A stretch of DNA of 64,000 nucleotides from contig NZ_FOGG01000003.1 of assembly GCF_900111155.1 (NCBI RefSeq), positions 195,145 to 259,144 on the forward strand. The letters are read 5' to 3'. This document shows, one piece after another, positions 7,655-17,037 of this stretch (position 1 is the first letter of the stretch; the number at the start of each line of letters is the position of its first letter). The notes beneath the pieces are model-generated. The model was given only the letters and a program-made list of their open reading frames with translations. It made no database searches and was not told the DNA's origin. The translations under genes were made by a program, and so were the position numbers. Source of the DNA: Pedobacter rhizosphaerae (GTDB taxonomy: Bacteria; Bacteroidota; Bacteroidia; Sphingobacteriales; Sphingobacteriaceae).

Positions 7655-8785
7655 CTATTTAACACTTTCACTATCAATCAGCTTCACCTGTTTCCCCATT
7701 TTCTTTTGGATAACCTCGAAATGATGTAATTCATCGGTGTTAACCAGCGATATTGCCTCTCCTGCATTCCCTGCGCGGCCAGTTCTGCCAATGCGATGAA
7801 CATAATCCTTTGGCGATCTTGGTAATTCGTAATTAATTACAAAAGGAAGCTGGTCGATGTCAATTCCTCTACCCATCAAATCTGTAGCCACCAATATTCG
7901 AAGTTTACCTGATTTAAAAAGGTATAAGGCTTCCTTTCTTGCCCCCTGACTTTTTTTACTGTGAATAGCTTTAGCATCAAAATTATTTTTGCGAAGCTTA
8001 TTTACAACAGCATCAGCGGTTTTAACAGAAGAGGCAAATATCAGCACTTGTTTCATTTCGTGATGATTGATCAAATAACGCAAGAAAGGTCCTTTCTTTT
8101 CGTCTGATACAATATAAGCTACCTGGTTGATCTGCTCAATCGAATCCTCCTGACTTTCTATTTTGATCACCATCGGATCATGCAACAATACCTGATGAAT
8201 CTGTTGAAGATCTGCACTCAAAGTAGCAGACAATAATATATTCTGACGTTTTTCAGGTAGAAGCGCGATAATTTTATCTACCTCTTCTTTAAATCCGAGA
8301 TTGAGCATCTTATCTGCTTCATCCAGCACCAAAGTTTCAATGCTTGATAGATGCACTGCATTAGAATCTACCAGTTCTAGCAATCTTCCAGGCGTGGCGA
8401 CAAGCACATTTACGCCCTGAAGGGAGGTCATTTGTGGATTAATAGAAACCCCACCGTACACCGCCAGGGTTTTAACAGGTACAGAAAGCCCGCGACTAAA
8501 AGTATGAAAAACCTCTTTTACCTGCTCGGCCAATTCTCGTGTAGGTACTAATACCAATACATTAACATGGCGGTTTCTAAGCGCAGATGCCGCTTGCAAA
8601 TTCATCAATAAGGGTAAAACATAGCTGGCTGTTTTCCCTGAACCTGTTTTAGCAATGCCTAGAATATCTTTTTTATTTAATATGGCTGGTATAGCACTTT
8701 CCTGGATGGGTGTTGGATCAGTAAAGCTTTGATTAGACAATACTTTTAATAAATCTGGCGACAAGCCAAGAGAACTGAATGGCAT
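7655..8785 (-). CDS. DEAD-box ATP-dependent RNA helicase (RhlE-like)
   Basis: The 376-residue protein is a bare helicase core with all the standard motifs: Q motif (PTPIQESAIP), Walker A (AKTGSGKT), PTRELAEQ, GG and TPGRLLE, DEAD box (LDEADKML), SAT (LLSATL), and in domain 2 ATDLMGRGIDI and HRIGRTGRAG. There is no basic C-terminal tail, so it is shorter than typical RhlE/CsdA proteins. The family remodels structured RNA, often during cold growth or ribosome assembly. It is probably monocistronic; HigBA lies downstream with its own promoter region. Confidence 0.95.
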   Translation of the reverse strand: MPFSSLGLSPDLLKVLSNQSFTDPTPIQESAIPAILNKKDILGIAKTGSGKTASYVLPLLMNLQAASALRNRHVNVLVLVPTRELAEQVKEVFHTFSRGLSVPVKTLAVYGGVSINPQMTSLQGVNVLVATPGRLLELVDSNAVHLSSIETLVLDEADKMLNLGFKEEVDKIIALLPEKRQNILLSATLSADLQQIHQVLLHDPMVIKIESQEDSIEQINQVAYIVSDEKKGPFLRYLINHHEMKQVLIFASSVKTADAVVNKLRKNNFDAKAIHSKKSQGARKEALYLFKSGKLRILVATDLMGRGIDIDQLPFVINYELPRSPKDYVHRIGRTGRAGNAGEAISLVNTDELHHFEVIQKKMGKQVKLIDSESVK

Positions 8786-8886
8786 ATATTCTTTTTTTTA
8801 AAAATTAATCCAAAATTGCCACAATTAGGTTCTTGCAGCGTTGCTGGTTTGGCTCCCGCCCCCAGAGTAGAAATTCTGTTAAAGCA

Positions 8887-8922
8887 AAAAGCCCTCTAAA
8901 TCCTAAGATTTAAAGGGCTTTT
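8887..8922 (-). terminator. Terminator of tRNA-Pro (first copy)
   Basis: A 16-base stem (AAAAGCCCTCTAAATC with GATTTAAAGGGCTTTT, one G-U pair) encloses the loop CTAA and ends in a T run on the minus strand. It starts 4 bases past the tRNA. A near copy follows the second tRNA-Pro. Confidence 0.8.
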
Positions 8923-8925
8923 AAG

Positions 8926-8999
8926 TCGGGGTGGCAGGATTCGAACCTACGACCTCCACATCCCAAATGTGGCGCGATACCGGGCTACGCTACACCCCG
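8926..8999 (-). tRNA. tRNA-Pro (anticodon TGG), first copy
   Basis: The 74-base gene on the minus strand has the acceptor stem CGGGGTG/CACCCCG with discriminator A. The anticodon arm is CCACA-TTTGGGA-TGTGG, with TGG at positions 34-36, and the T arm contains TTCGAAT. The 3' CCA is not encoded. The sequence is identical to the copy at 19018-19091. Confidence 0.95.
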
Positions 9000-9265
9000 A
9001 AAAGGTATCACCTTTGTGGTATTAGAGCTTTTTCTGGCTCTCCCGAATCATCTTACGTTCCGATTGGGATTGCAAAGATAGGAATTAGAATACATCTTAC
9101 AAGAGATGGCAACATTATTTTTTAAGTTTTATTCTAGATAACTAATAATCAGCAAATTATTTTTTCTTAATCAGAACCTGGTTTAAATATTTTCCCGGAG
9201 ATTAGACAGACAACACGCAGAACTAAGCTTATACTTTCTAAAATATGTAATACGATTGATATTTT

Positions 9266-9684
9266 TACCACAAAGACCACTAAGTAAAGACACAAAGGGC
9301 ACAAAGCTGGGTTTATATTTTCTCAAATGCCTTACATGGTTAAATATTTTTACCACAATTTCACTGTATGGAGCACAAAGGGTTCTATGCTGCGTTTATA
9401 TTTCTTAAATGTCTTACATGGTTAATATTTTTACCACAAAGGCCACTATGTAAAGGCACAAAGGGCATAAAGCTGGGTCTATATTTTCTTAAATGCCTTA
9501 CATGGTTAAATATTTTTAACCACAAAGGCCACTAAGTAAAGGCACAAAGGACACAAAGCTGGCTTATATTTTCTTAAATGTCCTACATGGTTAATATTTT
9601 TACCACAAAGGCCACTAAGTAAAGGCACAAAGGGCACAAAGCTGGGTTTATATTTTCTTAAATGCCGAACATGGTTAAAACCCT
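9266..9684. repeat. Intergenic tandem array A, five units of about 81-85 bp
   Basis: Units begin near 9266, 9351, 9432, 9517 and 9601 with TACCACAAAGGCCACTAAG-like sequence and end with ACATGGTTAAATATTTTT-like sequence. Unit 2 is the most diverged. The array fills most of the 847-base gap between tRNA-Pro and cysE. No ORF is supported in it. The CACAAAG...CACTAAG wording resembles dispersed intergenic repeats of Bacteroidetes, and a lone relative occurs near 37600. Confidence 0.85.
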
Positions 9685-9770
9685 TGCTTGCGAAAACTTA
9701 GCGGACTTTGCGGTTTAAGGGCTAAAAACCCATTTAATGACAAAATCTATAGATTTAGTTGATATTTATC

Positions 9771-9801
9771 CTGAACTAATCTCCTAAAAGTGGTAACTTT
9801 G
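9771..9801 (+). promoter_or_regulatory. Putative primary-sigma promoter of cysE-cysM
   Basis: TAACTTTG (9794-9801) matches the Bacteroidetes -7 consensus TAnnTTTG perfectly. The expected -33 position, 19 bases upstream, holds only a weak match (CTGA). Transcription would start near 9808, leaving a leader of about 40 bases. Confidence 0.5.
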
Positions 9802-9846
9802 ACTTAACAACAAAACGCAGATCGATTTTCTGCACCCAACAAAACA

Positions 9847-10665
9847 ATGAATGATGATTTCTTAGGGGACTTACTGAAAAGACCGTCGGCAGGAATTACT
9901 TTACCCAGTAACGAATTTATAGCTACCTGGGCATTGGAATTGCTCCATCTCCTATTTCCTGAAAATGAAGAAAGTAAAGCGCAAAACCTTATCGAGCTGA
10001 AAGCCAGAAGCCAAGAACTTAAAGATACACTTAAAGGTATGCTACACCCTAGCCTGCTTCCTGAAGGTAATGCAGAAAGTATTACAGAGGCCTTTTTTGC
10101 GGTGTTGCCAGAGGTTTACCAAATTCTACGTACCGACTTAAGAGCCATCTTTGAGGGTGATCCGGCAGCACGTAGTCAAACAGAAGTGCTTAGAACCTAT
10201 CCTGGCTTTTATGCCATTTATTTCTATCGCATTGCGCACCAACTGGCCATTTTGGGTGTATCCTTAATGCCACGTATCTTAACCGAACATGCCCATTCCA
10301 AAACAGGTATAGATATCCACCCGTTGGCACGTATTGGAGAATATTTCCATATTGACCACGGAACTGGAATTGTGATTGGGGAAACCAGTCTGCTGGGAAA
10401 AAACGTTAAAATTTATCAGGGTGTAACCTTAGGAGCCATGAGTGTAAGTAAATCACTGGCAGGCAATAAACGCCATCCTACGGTAGAAGATAATGTGGTC
10501 ATCTATTCTGGTGCCACCATTTTGGGTGGAGAAACGGTTATCGGACACGATAGTGTAGTTGGCGGTAATGTGTGGTTAACGGAAAGTATACCTCCCTACT
10601 CTACGGCATATCACTCGCCAGTAATTCGATTGGGCAAATCAAAACAAACTCATACAAATTCATAA
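9847..10665 (+). CDS. cysE: Serine O-acetyltransferase
   Basis: The 272-residue enzyme has a helical N-terminal domain (about 1-150) and a left-handed beta-helix of hexapeptide repeats (about 155-262: IDIHPLARIGEYFHIDHGTG, IVIGETSLLGKNVKIYQGVTLG, VEDNVVIYSGATILGG). The His pair in FHIDHGTG and the GVTLGA loop are the CoA/serine site signature. It makes O-acetylserine from serine and acetyl-CoA, the first step of cysteine synthesis. The stop codon is 2 bases before the ATG of the cysteine synthase gene, so substrate and user are co-expressed. Confidence 0.95.
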   Translation: MNDDFLGDLLKRPSAGITLPSNEFIATWALELLHLLFPENEESKAQNLIELKARSQELKDTLKGMLHPSLLPEGNAESITEAFFAVLPEVYQILRTDLRAIFEGDPAARSQTEVLRTYPGFYAIYFYRIAHQLAILGVSLMPRILTEHAHSKTGIDIHPLARIGEYFHIDHGTGIVIGETSLLGKNVKIYQGVTLGAMSVSKSLAGNKRHPTVEDNVVIYSGATILGGETVIGHDSVVGGNVWLTESIPPYSTAYHSPVIRLGKSKQTHTNS

Positions 10666-10667
10666 TT

Positions 10668-11540
10668 ATGTCGAGCATTATAGAACTGATTGGAAATACC
10701 CCTTTAGTCGAACTGAAAAAACTGAATCCAAATCCAAATGTCAAAATATTTGCCAAATTAGAAGGTAATAACCCGGGCGGTAGTGTTAAAGACAGGGCAT
10801 CGCTAAATATGATTAGAAGTGCTATAGAGCGAGGAGAGATTGGTCCTGGTACTAAGTTGGTTGAGGCTACAAGTGGAAATACAGGTATTGCACTGGCCCT
10901 AATTGCGCGCTATTACGGACTTGAAATCGAATTGGTTATGCCTCAAAACTCTACTAAAGAGCGTAAACTTACCATGGAGGCTTTTGGTGCACAAGTAACT
11001 TTACTAGAGAGCATTGAAGTTTGCAGAGATTATGCTGAGGATAAAGGAAAAACCGAAGGACACTTTTTGTTGAACCAATTTGCTAATCCCGACAACTATT
11101 TAGCGCATTATCGAACTACCGGCCCGGAAATTTTACGCGATACGGATGGAAAAATTACTCATTTTGTAAGTGCCATGGGTACTACAGGCACCATCATGGG
11201 ATGCTCCAGATACTTAAAAGAACATTTACCTCAGGTACAGATTATTGGCTGCCAGCCTACCGAAGAAGCCAGTATACCTGGGATACGGAGGTGGCCGGTG
11301 GAGTATTTACCCAAAATATTCGAACCAGAACGTGTAGACAGAACGATAGATATCTCGGCTATTGAGGCGACTGAATTAACCAGAAAACTAACTAAGGATG
11401 AAGGCATATTTGCCGGAATGAGCACCGGTGGAGCCTGCTCGGCAGCCATACGCGTAGCACAGGAATTAGAAAGCGGTGTTATTGTATTTATTGCTTGCGA
11501 TCGTGGAGACCGCTATTTAAGCAGTGATCTTTTTGGGTAA
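10668..11540 (+). CDS. cysM: Cysteine synthase B (O-acetylserine sulfhydrylase)
   Basis: The 290-residue protein starts at 10668 (MSSIIELIGNTPL). Longer in-frame starts lie inside cysE and add sequence unlike the family. The PLP lysine is Lys41 in PGGSVKDRAS. TSGNTGIALA binds the substrate carboxylate and GTTGTIMG the cofactor phosphate. EEASIPGIRRWP is typical of the CysM rather than the CysK group. It uses O-acetylserine and sulfide (possibly thiosulfate) to make cysteine. It is second in the cysE-cysM operon, with no terminator seen before the repeat array that follows. Confidence 0.93.
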   Translation: MSSIIELIGNTPLVELKKLNPNPNVKIFAKLEGNNPGGSVKDRASLNMIRSAIERGEIGPGTKLVEATSGNTGIALALIARYYGLEIELVMPQNSTKERKLTMEAFGAQVTLLESIEVCRDYAEDKGKTEGHFLLNQFANPDNYLAHYRTTGPEILRDTDGKITHFVSAMGTTGTIMGCSRYLKEHLPQVQIIGCQPTEEASIPGIRRWPVEYLPKIFEPERVDRTIDISAIEATELTRKLTKDEGIFAGMSTGGACSAAIRVAQELESGVIVFIACDRGDRYLSSDLFG

Positions 11541-11584
11541 TAAAGTTATTCGCAGGACGGGATTTTAAACAAGGATCTCATAGT

Positions 11585-12195
11585 AAATCTCCTAACACGC
11601 GCGTCACCCTGAACCTGTTCAGGGTCTTTTATATCGGTTTCTTTTAAAGATGCTGAAACAAGTTCAGCAAGACGGGATTATTCGCGCGTCACCCTGAACT
11701 TGTTTCAGGGCCTTTTATATCGGTTTCTTTTAAAGATGCTGAAATAAATTCAGCAAGACGGGATTATTTGTACGTCACCCTGAACTTGTTTCAGGGCCTT
11801 TTATACCGGTTCCTTTTAAAGATGCTGAAACAAGTTCAGCAGGACGGGATGATTCGTACGTCACCCTGAACTTGTTTCAGGGTCTTTTATATCGGTTTCT
11901 TTTAAAGATGCTGAAACAAGTTCAGCAGGACGGGATTATTCGCGCGTCACCCTGAACTTGTTTCAGGGCCTTTTATACCGGTTACTTTTAAAGATGCTGA
12001 AACAAGTTCAGCAAGACGGGATTATTTGTACGTCACCCTGAACCTGTTCCGGGCCATTTTTACAGGTTTATATTAAAGATGCTGAAATAAATTCAGCAAG
12101 ACGGGATTATTCGCGCGTCAGCCTGAACTTGTTTCAGGGTCTTTCCTACACGTTTACAGTAAAGATGCTGAAATAAATTTACTGAGTAGCTTTCT
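11585..12195. repeat. Intergenic tandem array B, seven units of about 86 bp
   Basis: Units recur at about 11585, 11671, 11757, 11842, 11928, 12014 and 12100. Each holds GCGTCACCCTGAACTTG followed by TTTCAGGG, then a TTTTA(T/C)A spacer and GATGCTGAAACAAGTTCAGC. The CTGAACTTGTTTCAG and CTGAAACAAGTTCAG parts are complementary, so each unit can fold into a hairpin. The array fills the 720-base gap between the convergent cysM and GH3 genes. No coding potential is seen. It may act as a transcription-damping or termination zone. Confidence 0.85.
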
Positions 12196-12260
12196 ATTGC
12201 GTTACAGGTCAGCAAGACGTATTTTTAAATGAGATGGATAAAATCTGCTAATCATAAAAA

Positions 12261-14624
12261 TTAATTTACAGCGGGAAGATTAAATACGCCTTTCAGCTTA
12301 ATATCATCTGAGGATGATCCCACCATAACCGTAAAGTCGCCCGGCTCAACTACCCATTTCATATTGGCATTAAAGAGTTGTAAATCTTCTGTGGTTAAAG
12401 CAAAGGTAACAGTCTTTTGCGCTCCAGCGGATAAGTGTAGCCTGGCAAACTTTTTCAATTGTCTGTCTGCAGTAACTACTGAGCTGGTTTCATCTCGTAG
12501 ATAGAGTTGAACTACCTCATCTCCTGCTAAGTTACTTGTATTTTTAAGCTTGAAACTTACAGTCACTATATCACTTCCCGCTGTTTTAGTGATAATCAGA
12601 TCGCTATACTCAAATTTGGAATAGCTTAAACCGTAGCCAAATGAATATAAAGGCTTCGCCGATGTTTCTACATAATCATGAGAAAGTGGACGCTTGGCAT
12701 TGTAATATACAGGTAACTGTCCTACAGATTTAGGCACAGAAATCGGTAATCTTCCTGCCGGGTTGTAGTCACCAAAAAGCACATCCGCTATGGCATTTCC
12801 TCCCTCCTGGCCAGGGTACCAGGCGTTTAAAATAGCAGGAATATGTTCAGCCGGCCAGTTTAAATTAAGTGGTCTGCCTTCAATAGTCACTAACACTACA
12901 GGCTTTCCGGTTTTGGCAACAGCCTGAAGCAATTCCAATTGTTTTCCCATCAAATCAAGTGTTGAACGATCATATCCTTCGCCACTTTCCATATCACTAA
13001 CACTTACTTCAGACGCTTTAACATTTGCTGCGCCAGTAGATAGGTATTCTGTTTTAAAATCCCTTGCACTCGACCCTCCTAAAACTACCACTACAGCATC
13101 GGCTTGATTCGCGGCATTAACAGCTTGTGCGAATTGTACATTAGCTGTATCCCGAATGGAACACCCTTTAACGTAGGAAACTACGGTAGATTTAGAGACT
13201 TTATTTTTTATCCCTTCCAATACGGTTACAATAGCCTGCTCGTCTTGTGGGGCAGTATAATCTCCCAGCTGATTATAAATATTATCGGCATTGGGGCCAA
13301 TAACAGCGATATTTTTGATCGTTTTACTCAGAGGAAGGGTATTTTTATCATTTTTTAAAAGAATGATAGATTCTTGAGCAACTTTTCTGGCCACATCAAC
13401 GTGCGCCAAGCTTCTGGCCACTTTTTTAGCAGATGCTACATTAACATAGGGATTTTCAAAAAGACCCAGATTAAATTTCTGCCTTAGCACATTTGCCACA
13501 GCACTATCCAAAACAGCCTTGCTTACCTTTCCACCTTCAACGGCCTTTTTAAGTGCTTTCCCGTATCCGTAACCACTTAAATCGGCATCTAAGCCTGCAT
13601 TAATGGCCATACTCGCTGCCTCTTCTGCACTATTAGCTACATGGTGATTGCTTCTAATCCCTGAAATACTGCCCAAATCCGAAACCACAAAACCTTTAAA
13701 ACCCCAATCGCCGCGTAAAATATCTTTCAGTAATACTGGGTTTGAAGAACAAGGAATGCCATCGATAGAGTTATAAGCGGTCATAACTGATAAAGCGCCC
13801 GCCTTTACTGCCGCCTTGAATGGAGGGAGGTAAGATTGATGCAATTCTCTTGCCCCGATAGCTACACTGCCCCCATTGTGGCCACCTTCGGGTACGCCAT
13901 ATGCAGTAAAATGTTTAAGCGTAGAGATAATATGGTGATTTGATTTTAAATCATTGCCTTGAAAACCCTTTACCATAGCTACCCCCATGGCACTATTAAG
14001 GACCGGATCTTCACCATAAGTTTCTTCTACCCTAGACCAGCGAGGCTCTCTGGCCAAATCAAGCACCGGGCCGTAACCAATATGTGCACCTTGCGCCCTT
14101 GCCTCTGTAGCAATTACTGAAGCCATTTTTTCGATTAACTGCGGATTCCAGGTGCTGCTTTGACCTATGGAAGTAGGAAAAACAGTAGTACCAATGGCCA
14201 TGTGCCCATGCGGACATTCTTCGGCAAATAACATCGGAATACCCAATCGCGTATTTTCTATTACATATTTCTGTAGTGCATTGGTTGCCTTAGCAGAAAG
14301 CTCCGGATTTAATCCTGTTTTAAGTGTTTTCTGTGTCCAGGGATCTGCTCTCAAAGTTGCCCAAAGCATCCCGGTATATTGTTCCTTCTGGGCTTGCTTA
14401 AATTTATCACTTGCCGAAACCTCAGTCCCTTGCTTATCGTACATCTCCCAACCCAGCAATACCGAAACCTGCCCTACCTTTTCCTCCAATGTCATCCGGG
14501 ATATCAAATCCTGAATCCTTTGTTCAACAGGTAGCTTGGCATTTTTATAAACAGGTTTCTGTTGAGCATTAAGATGGAGGGCAAAGCCCGATAAAAGCAA
14601 CAAAAAGGAAATGGATTTATTCAT
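12261..14624 (-). CDS. Glycoside hydrolase family 3 beta-glucosidase (BglX-like)
   Basis: The 787-residue protein has a signal peptide (1-20, ending HLNAQ), a GH3 N-terminal barrel (about 30-385), a GH3 C-terminal domain (about 415-650) and a fibronectin-III-like domain (about 690-770). Lys237-His238 in TLKHFTAYG and the nucleophile Asp316 in GFVVSDLGS are visible. Most close relatives have SDW at the nucleophile, and here it is SDL. The enzyme probably works in the periplasm or at the surface, releasing glucose or xylose from beta-linked oligosaccharides. A good promoter lies about 110-140 bases upstream, and the gene appears to stand alone. Confidence 0.95.
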   Translation of the reverse strand: MNKSISFLLLLSGFALHLNAQQKPVYKNAKLPVEQRIQDLISRMTLEEKVGQVSVLLGWEMYDKQGTEVSASDKFKQAQKEQYTGMLWATLRADPWTQKTLKTGLNPELSAKATNALQKYVIENTRLGIPMLFAEECPHGHMAIGTTVFPTSIGQSSTWNPQLIEKMASVIATEARAQGAHIGYGPVLDLAREPRWSRVEETYGEDPVLNSAMGVAMVKGFQGNDLKSNHHIISTLKHFTAYGVPEGGHNGGSVAIGARELHQSYLPPFKAAVKAGALSVMTAYNSIDGIPCSSNPVLLKDILRGDWGFKGFVVSDLGSISGIRSNHHVANSAEEAASMAINAGLDADLSGYGYGKALKKAVEGGKVSKAVLDSAVANVLRQKFNLGLFENPYVNVASAKKVARSLAHVDVARKVAQESIILLKNDKNTLPLSKTIKNIAVIGPNADNIYNQLGDYTAPQDEQAIVTVLEGIKNKVSKSTVVSYVKGCSIRDTANVQFAQAVNAANQADAVVVVLGGSSARDFKTEYLSTGAANVKASEVSVSDMESGEGYDRSTLDLMGKQLELLQAVAKTGKPVVLVTIEGRPLNLNWPAEHIPAILNAWYPGQEGGNAIADVLFGDYNPAGRLPISVPKSVGQLPVYYNAKRPLSHDYVETSAKPLYSFGYGLSYSKFEYSDLIITKTAGSDIVTVSFKLKNTSNLAGDEVVQLYLRDETSSVVTADRQLKKFARLHLSAGAQKTVTFALTTEDLQLFNANMKWVVEPGDFTVMVGSSSDDIKLKGVFNLPAVN

Positions 14625-14736
14625 CGTGATTTAATTTATTCTTCCGCTGGTAACAGCATCTTTTTCATGACACTTACCGGCCACTGATGGGGTAATGGTA
14701 ATCAAAAAATAGTGATTCTGTGTTTTGTATCGATTG

Positions 14737-14767
14737 CAAAGCTAAAAATATAAGAAGAGTCTGCAAG
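14737..14767 (-). promoter_or_regulatory. Putative primary-sigma promoter of the GH3 gene
   Basis: On the minus strand CTTG (14764-14767) is followed after 19 bases by TAGCTTTG (14737-14744), an exact TAnnTTTG -7 element with a 3-of-4 match at -33. Transcription would start near 14730, leaving a leader of about 105 bases. Confidence 0.6.
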
Positions 14768-14831
14768 GGCTGAATTGTATTTTTAATACCGCATCAATAT
14801 AAATGAGAAGAAAAAATTTGGCGTTTAGTGC

Positions 14832-15908
14832 TTATGACTTTGCCCAGGCCTTACGAAGAAACCTTAGCCAGTTTCCGTGCATCATGTTTTCAATATCCTG
14901 CTGCTTATAGCCCCGATTGGCGAATAAATCCGGAAGTTTACTCAGATCTGCAATACTCTCCAAATCGAATGGACATTGTTCCCTTCCAAACGCACCGTCA
15001 AGATCCGATCCAATGCCTACATGTTCTGCATTTCCAGCAAGCTGGCAGATGTGGTCGATGTGATCTACCATGACCTCAAGGCTACAGTTCATTGATTGAG
15101 GTTTTGAAATGCCCCTCTGCCATCCTGGAACCATCATCCAGGCATCCAGGGCTGCACCAATTACCGCTCCGCGTGATATCAGTTCCTTAATCTGCTCATC
15201 ACTGAACTGTCTGTTGTGGTTCACCAATGCCCGGCAGTTATTATGCGAGGCCCATACATGACCATTAAAATGATCAAGAGCGTCCCAGAAGCTATCATCG
15301 CACAGGTGTGTGGCATCTAATATTATGTTGAGTCTTTCCATTTCAGCGAGCAAGGCATAGCCTCCTGGTGCTAGTTTCCCAGTTGCATCAGTACCTTGTG
15401 CATATCGCCCGGGTCCATAATGTGCAGGTCCGAGCGCCCTGAGTCCGCTATCATAAGCGGTTTGCAAATACTCTATAGAAACAATTGAATCTGCTCCCTC
15501 CAAGCTTAAAATATACCCGATTGGATGTTCAGCCTCCGAAGGCGCTTGAGCCCATAGCCGAATGTGAGCTTCTAAATCTGGCAGGGAACTGATCTGCGCC
15601 ATTTCACCACATTTTTCCATAGCCCTATACCAGGCCAATTGTCCCTGCGTTTGTGCCCAGGCCTGTTCTGGTGAATGCCAGCCTGGTAAAGGATTTTCTG
15701 GTGCCACAAACCTTGCAATTTGTGTGGCTACCACTAAACCAATATTCCCTCGCCTCAATTCTGCGAAAGATACAGTCGCATTTCCCCGATCTGGTTTATC
15801 CTTCATTCCTGCTTCCCGCTTATTGATCTCGGCAAGTGGCTGCCGGAGGTCACGATTCCATTCCAGGGCATTCATACTTAAATCGAGATGCGCATCTATC
15901 GTAAACAT
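14832..15908 (-). CDS. Membrane dipeptidase (peptidase family M19)
   Basis: The 358-residue protein has the M19 metal site: His7/Asp9 in DAHLDLS, Glu in LSLEGADSI, His in LDATHLCDD, His in WASHNNCRAL, and Asp in GIGSDLDGAFG. It lacks a signal peptide and is probably cytoplasmic. M19 enzymes hydrolyse dipeptides and tolerate a D-residue at the C-terminal position. It is the last gene of a four-gene minus-strand operon, starting 4 bases after the D-threonine aldolase-like gene. Together with the D-amino-acid lyase and RidA, it probably releases D-amino acids from mixed dipeptides. Confidence 0.92.
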   Translation of the reverse strand: MFTIDAHLDLSMNALEWNRDLRQPLAEINKREAGMKDKPDRGNATVSFAELRRGNIGLVVATQIARFVAPENPLPGWHSPEQAWAQTQGQLAWYRAMEKCGEMAQISSLPDLEAHIRLWAQAPSEAEHPIGYILSLEGADSIVSIEYLQTAYDSGLRALGPAHYGPGRYAQGTDATGKLAPGGYALLAEMERLNIILDATHLCDDSFWDALDHFNGHVWASHNNCRALVNHNRQFSDEQIKELISRGAVIGAALDAWMMVPGWQRGISKPQSMNCSLEVMVDHIDHICQLAGNAEHVGIGSDLDGAFGREQCPFDLESIADLSKLPDLFANRGYKQQDIENMMHGNWLRFLRKAWAKS

Positions 15909-15912
15909 AGGC

Positions 15913-17025
15913 TTATATGGTTATTTTTCTTTTTCTTGAACTGATTGGCCAGCTTTTTCCGGCCAGGCCGGTATTAATACAAGTGGCACTTTCATACAGC
16001 GCCACTGTTGGACAAATGTGATAGGGCAAACCATAAAGTAAATCACCAACCCGAAAAGCATGTTCATTACCCGCATCCAACACTAAATGCTCTTCACTCT
16101 GACTAACTACCTTAAGCGCCGGAGCATTAAGAAAAACGACTCTTCGATCCAGGCTCTTCTCTGCAGCTACGGCTTTGTGTCCTAAGTCACAACAAATCAG
16201 GTTTGGCTCGGGCAGGGAAACAATTCTTGAAATTACCAAAGCCGCGCATGCAAAATGCTGTTCTTCGTAAGCTTCCTGGTATCCCTTGTCCCAAAGTGCA
16301 AAGGTCCCCGGACTGCATTCAAAATCACTTTCAACGTTGTAAACTGTGTAGGTAGGACTCCCACCCGCTACAACCGAAACTTGATGTCCAGATCTAGCAG
16401 TAATCTCCGCTTGTAAGTTCCTTAGCAAGGATATAATTTCCAAAGCCTGCTCTCTACGGATATCGAACGCAGTTTCTTGAACATGACCATCATAAGCATG
16501 TAAGCCCTTAAAGATTAAATGATCTAGCTGCTGTAAATCAGAAAAAAGTTTGACCACCTGTGCAGGAAGAATGCCAGTCCTGTCCATCCCCACATTAACA
16601 TCAATCCACACCGAACTCTTTAGTCCATTGGCGATAGAAAGGGTATTCAAAGTCGCTGCAATGTTCTTATCATCGACAAGGCAACTAAACTTACTATTCG
16701 GATACTTAAGCTGAAGGGCCATAAACCGGTCTATGTTTGGCCCAACAGGCTGATAAGCTAACAGTACATCTTTGGCTCCCGCCTGTGCCAGCATTTCTGC
16801 TTCAGCAATTGTTGCACATTTGAATTTCGAAATCCCGGCCGCAATCATCAGTCGGCTCAGGTCAATAGATTTATGCGTCTTCACATGCGGGCGAAGCCGT
16901 TCCAGATCATTAATCATCGAAATCACCCGCTTAATGTTGTCCTCAATGCGGTCAACATAAAACACAAGACCCGGTGATTCCACAACGTGAGGGTTGTTGA
17001 TCAAATACCATTCATCTCTTATCAT
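15913..17025 (-). CDS. D-threonine aldolase / D-serine dehydratase-like PLP enzyme
   Basis: The 370-residue protein has the alanine-racemase-type PLP barrel (about 20-255), with the cofactor Lys49 in RPHVKTHKS and VAGGSPTYTVY near the phosphate site. The C-terminal D-serine-dehydratase-like domain (about 265-360) has the metal-binding HxC in GLPYHICPTVALY. HxC is characteristic of the D-serine dehydratase/D-TA group. Activity could be retro-aldol cleavage of D-threonine or deamination of D-serine. The sequence alone does not decide, but the adjacent RidA gene favours an enamine-forming deaminase. Confidence 0.88.
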   Translation of the reverse strand: MIRDEWYLINNPHVVESPGLVFYVDRIEDNIKRVISMINDLERLRPHVKTHKSIDLSRLMIAAGISKFKCATIAEAEMLAQAGAKDVLLAYQPVGPNIDRFMALQLKYPNSKFSCLVDDKNIAATLNTLSIANGLKSSVWIDVNVGMDRTGILPAQVVKLFSDLQQLDHLIFKGLHAYDGHVQETAFDIRREQALEIISLLRNLQAEITARSGHQVSVVAGGSPTYTVYNVESDFECSPGTFALWDKGYQEAYEEQHFACAALVISRIVSLPEPNLICCDLGHKAVAAEKSLDRRVVFLNAPALKVVSQSEEHLVLDAGNEHAFRVGDLLYGLPYHICPTVALYESATCINTGLAGKSWPISSRKRKITI

Positions 17026-17037
17026 CGTGGTGATTTC

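Noticed and set aside
8931..9125. A 64-codon plus-strand frame beginning MAGFEPTTS
   Set aside because: It is antisense to tRNA-Pro. Such peptides arise from the complement of tRNA genes and are a known annotation artefact. The frame at 19124-19378 across tRNA-Ser is the same kind.
10572..10667. A 32-residue extension of cysteine synthase into cysE
   Set aside because: The extension is cysE sequence in another frame; the ATG 2 bases after the cysE stop gives the normal CysM length with the PLP lysine at position 41.
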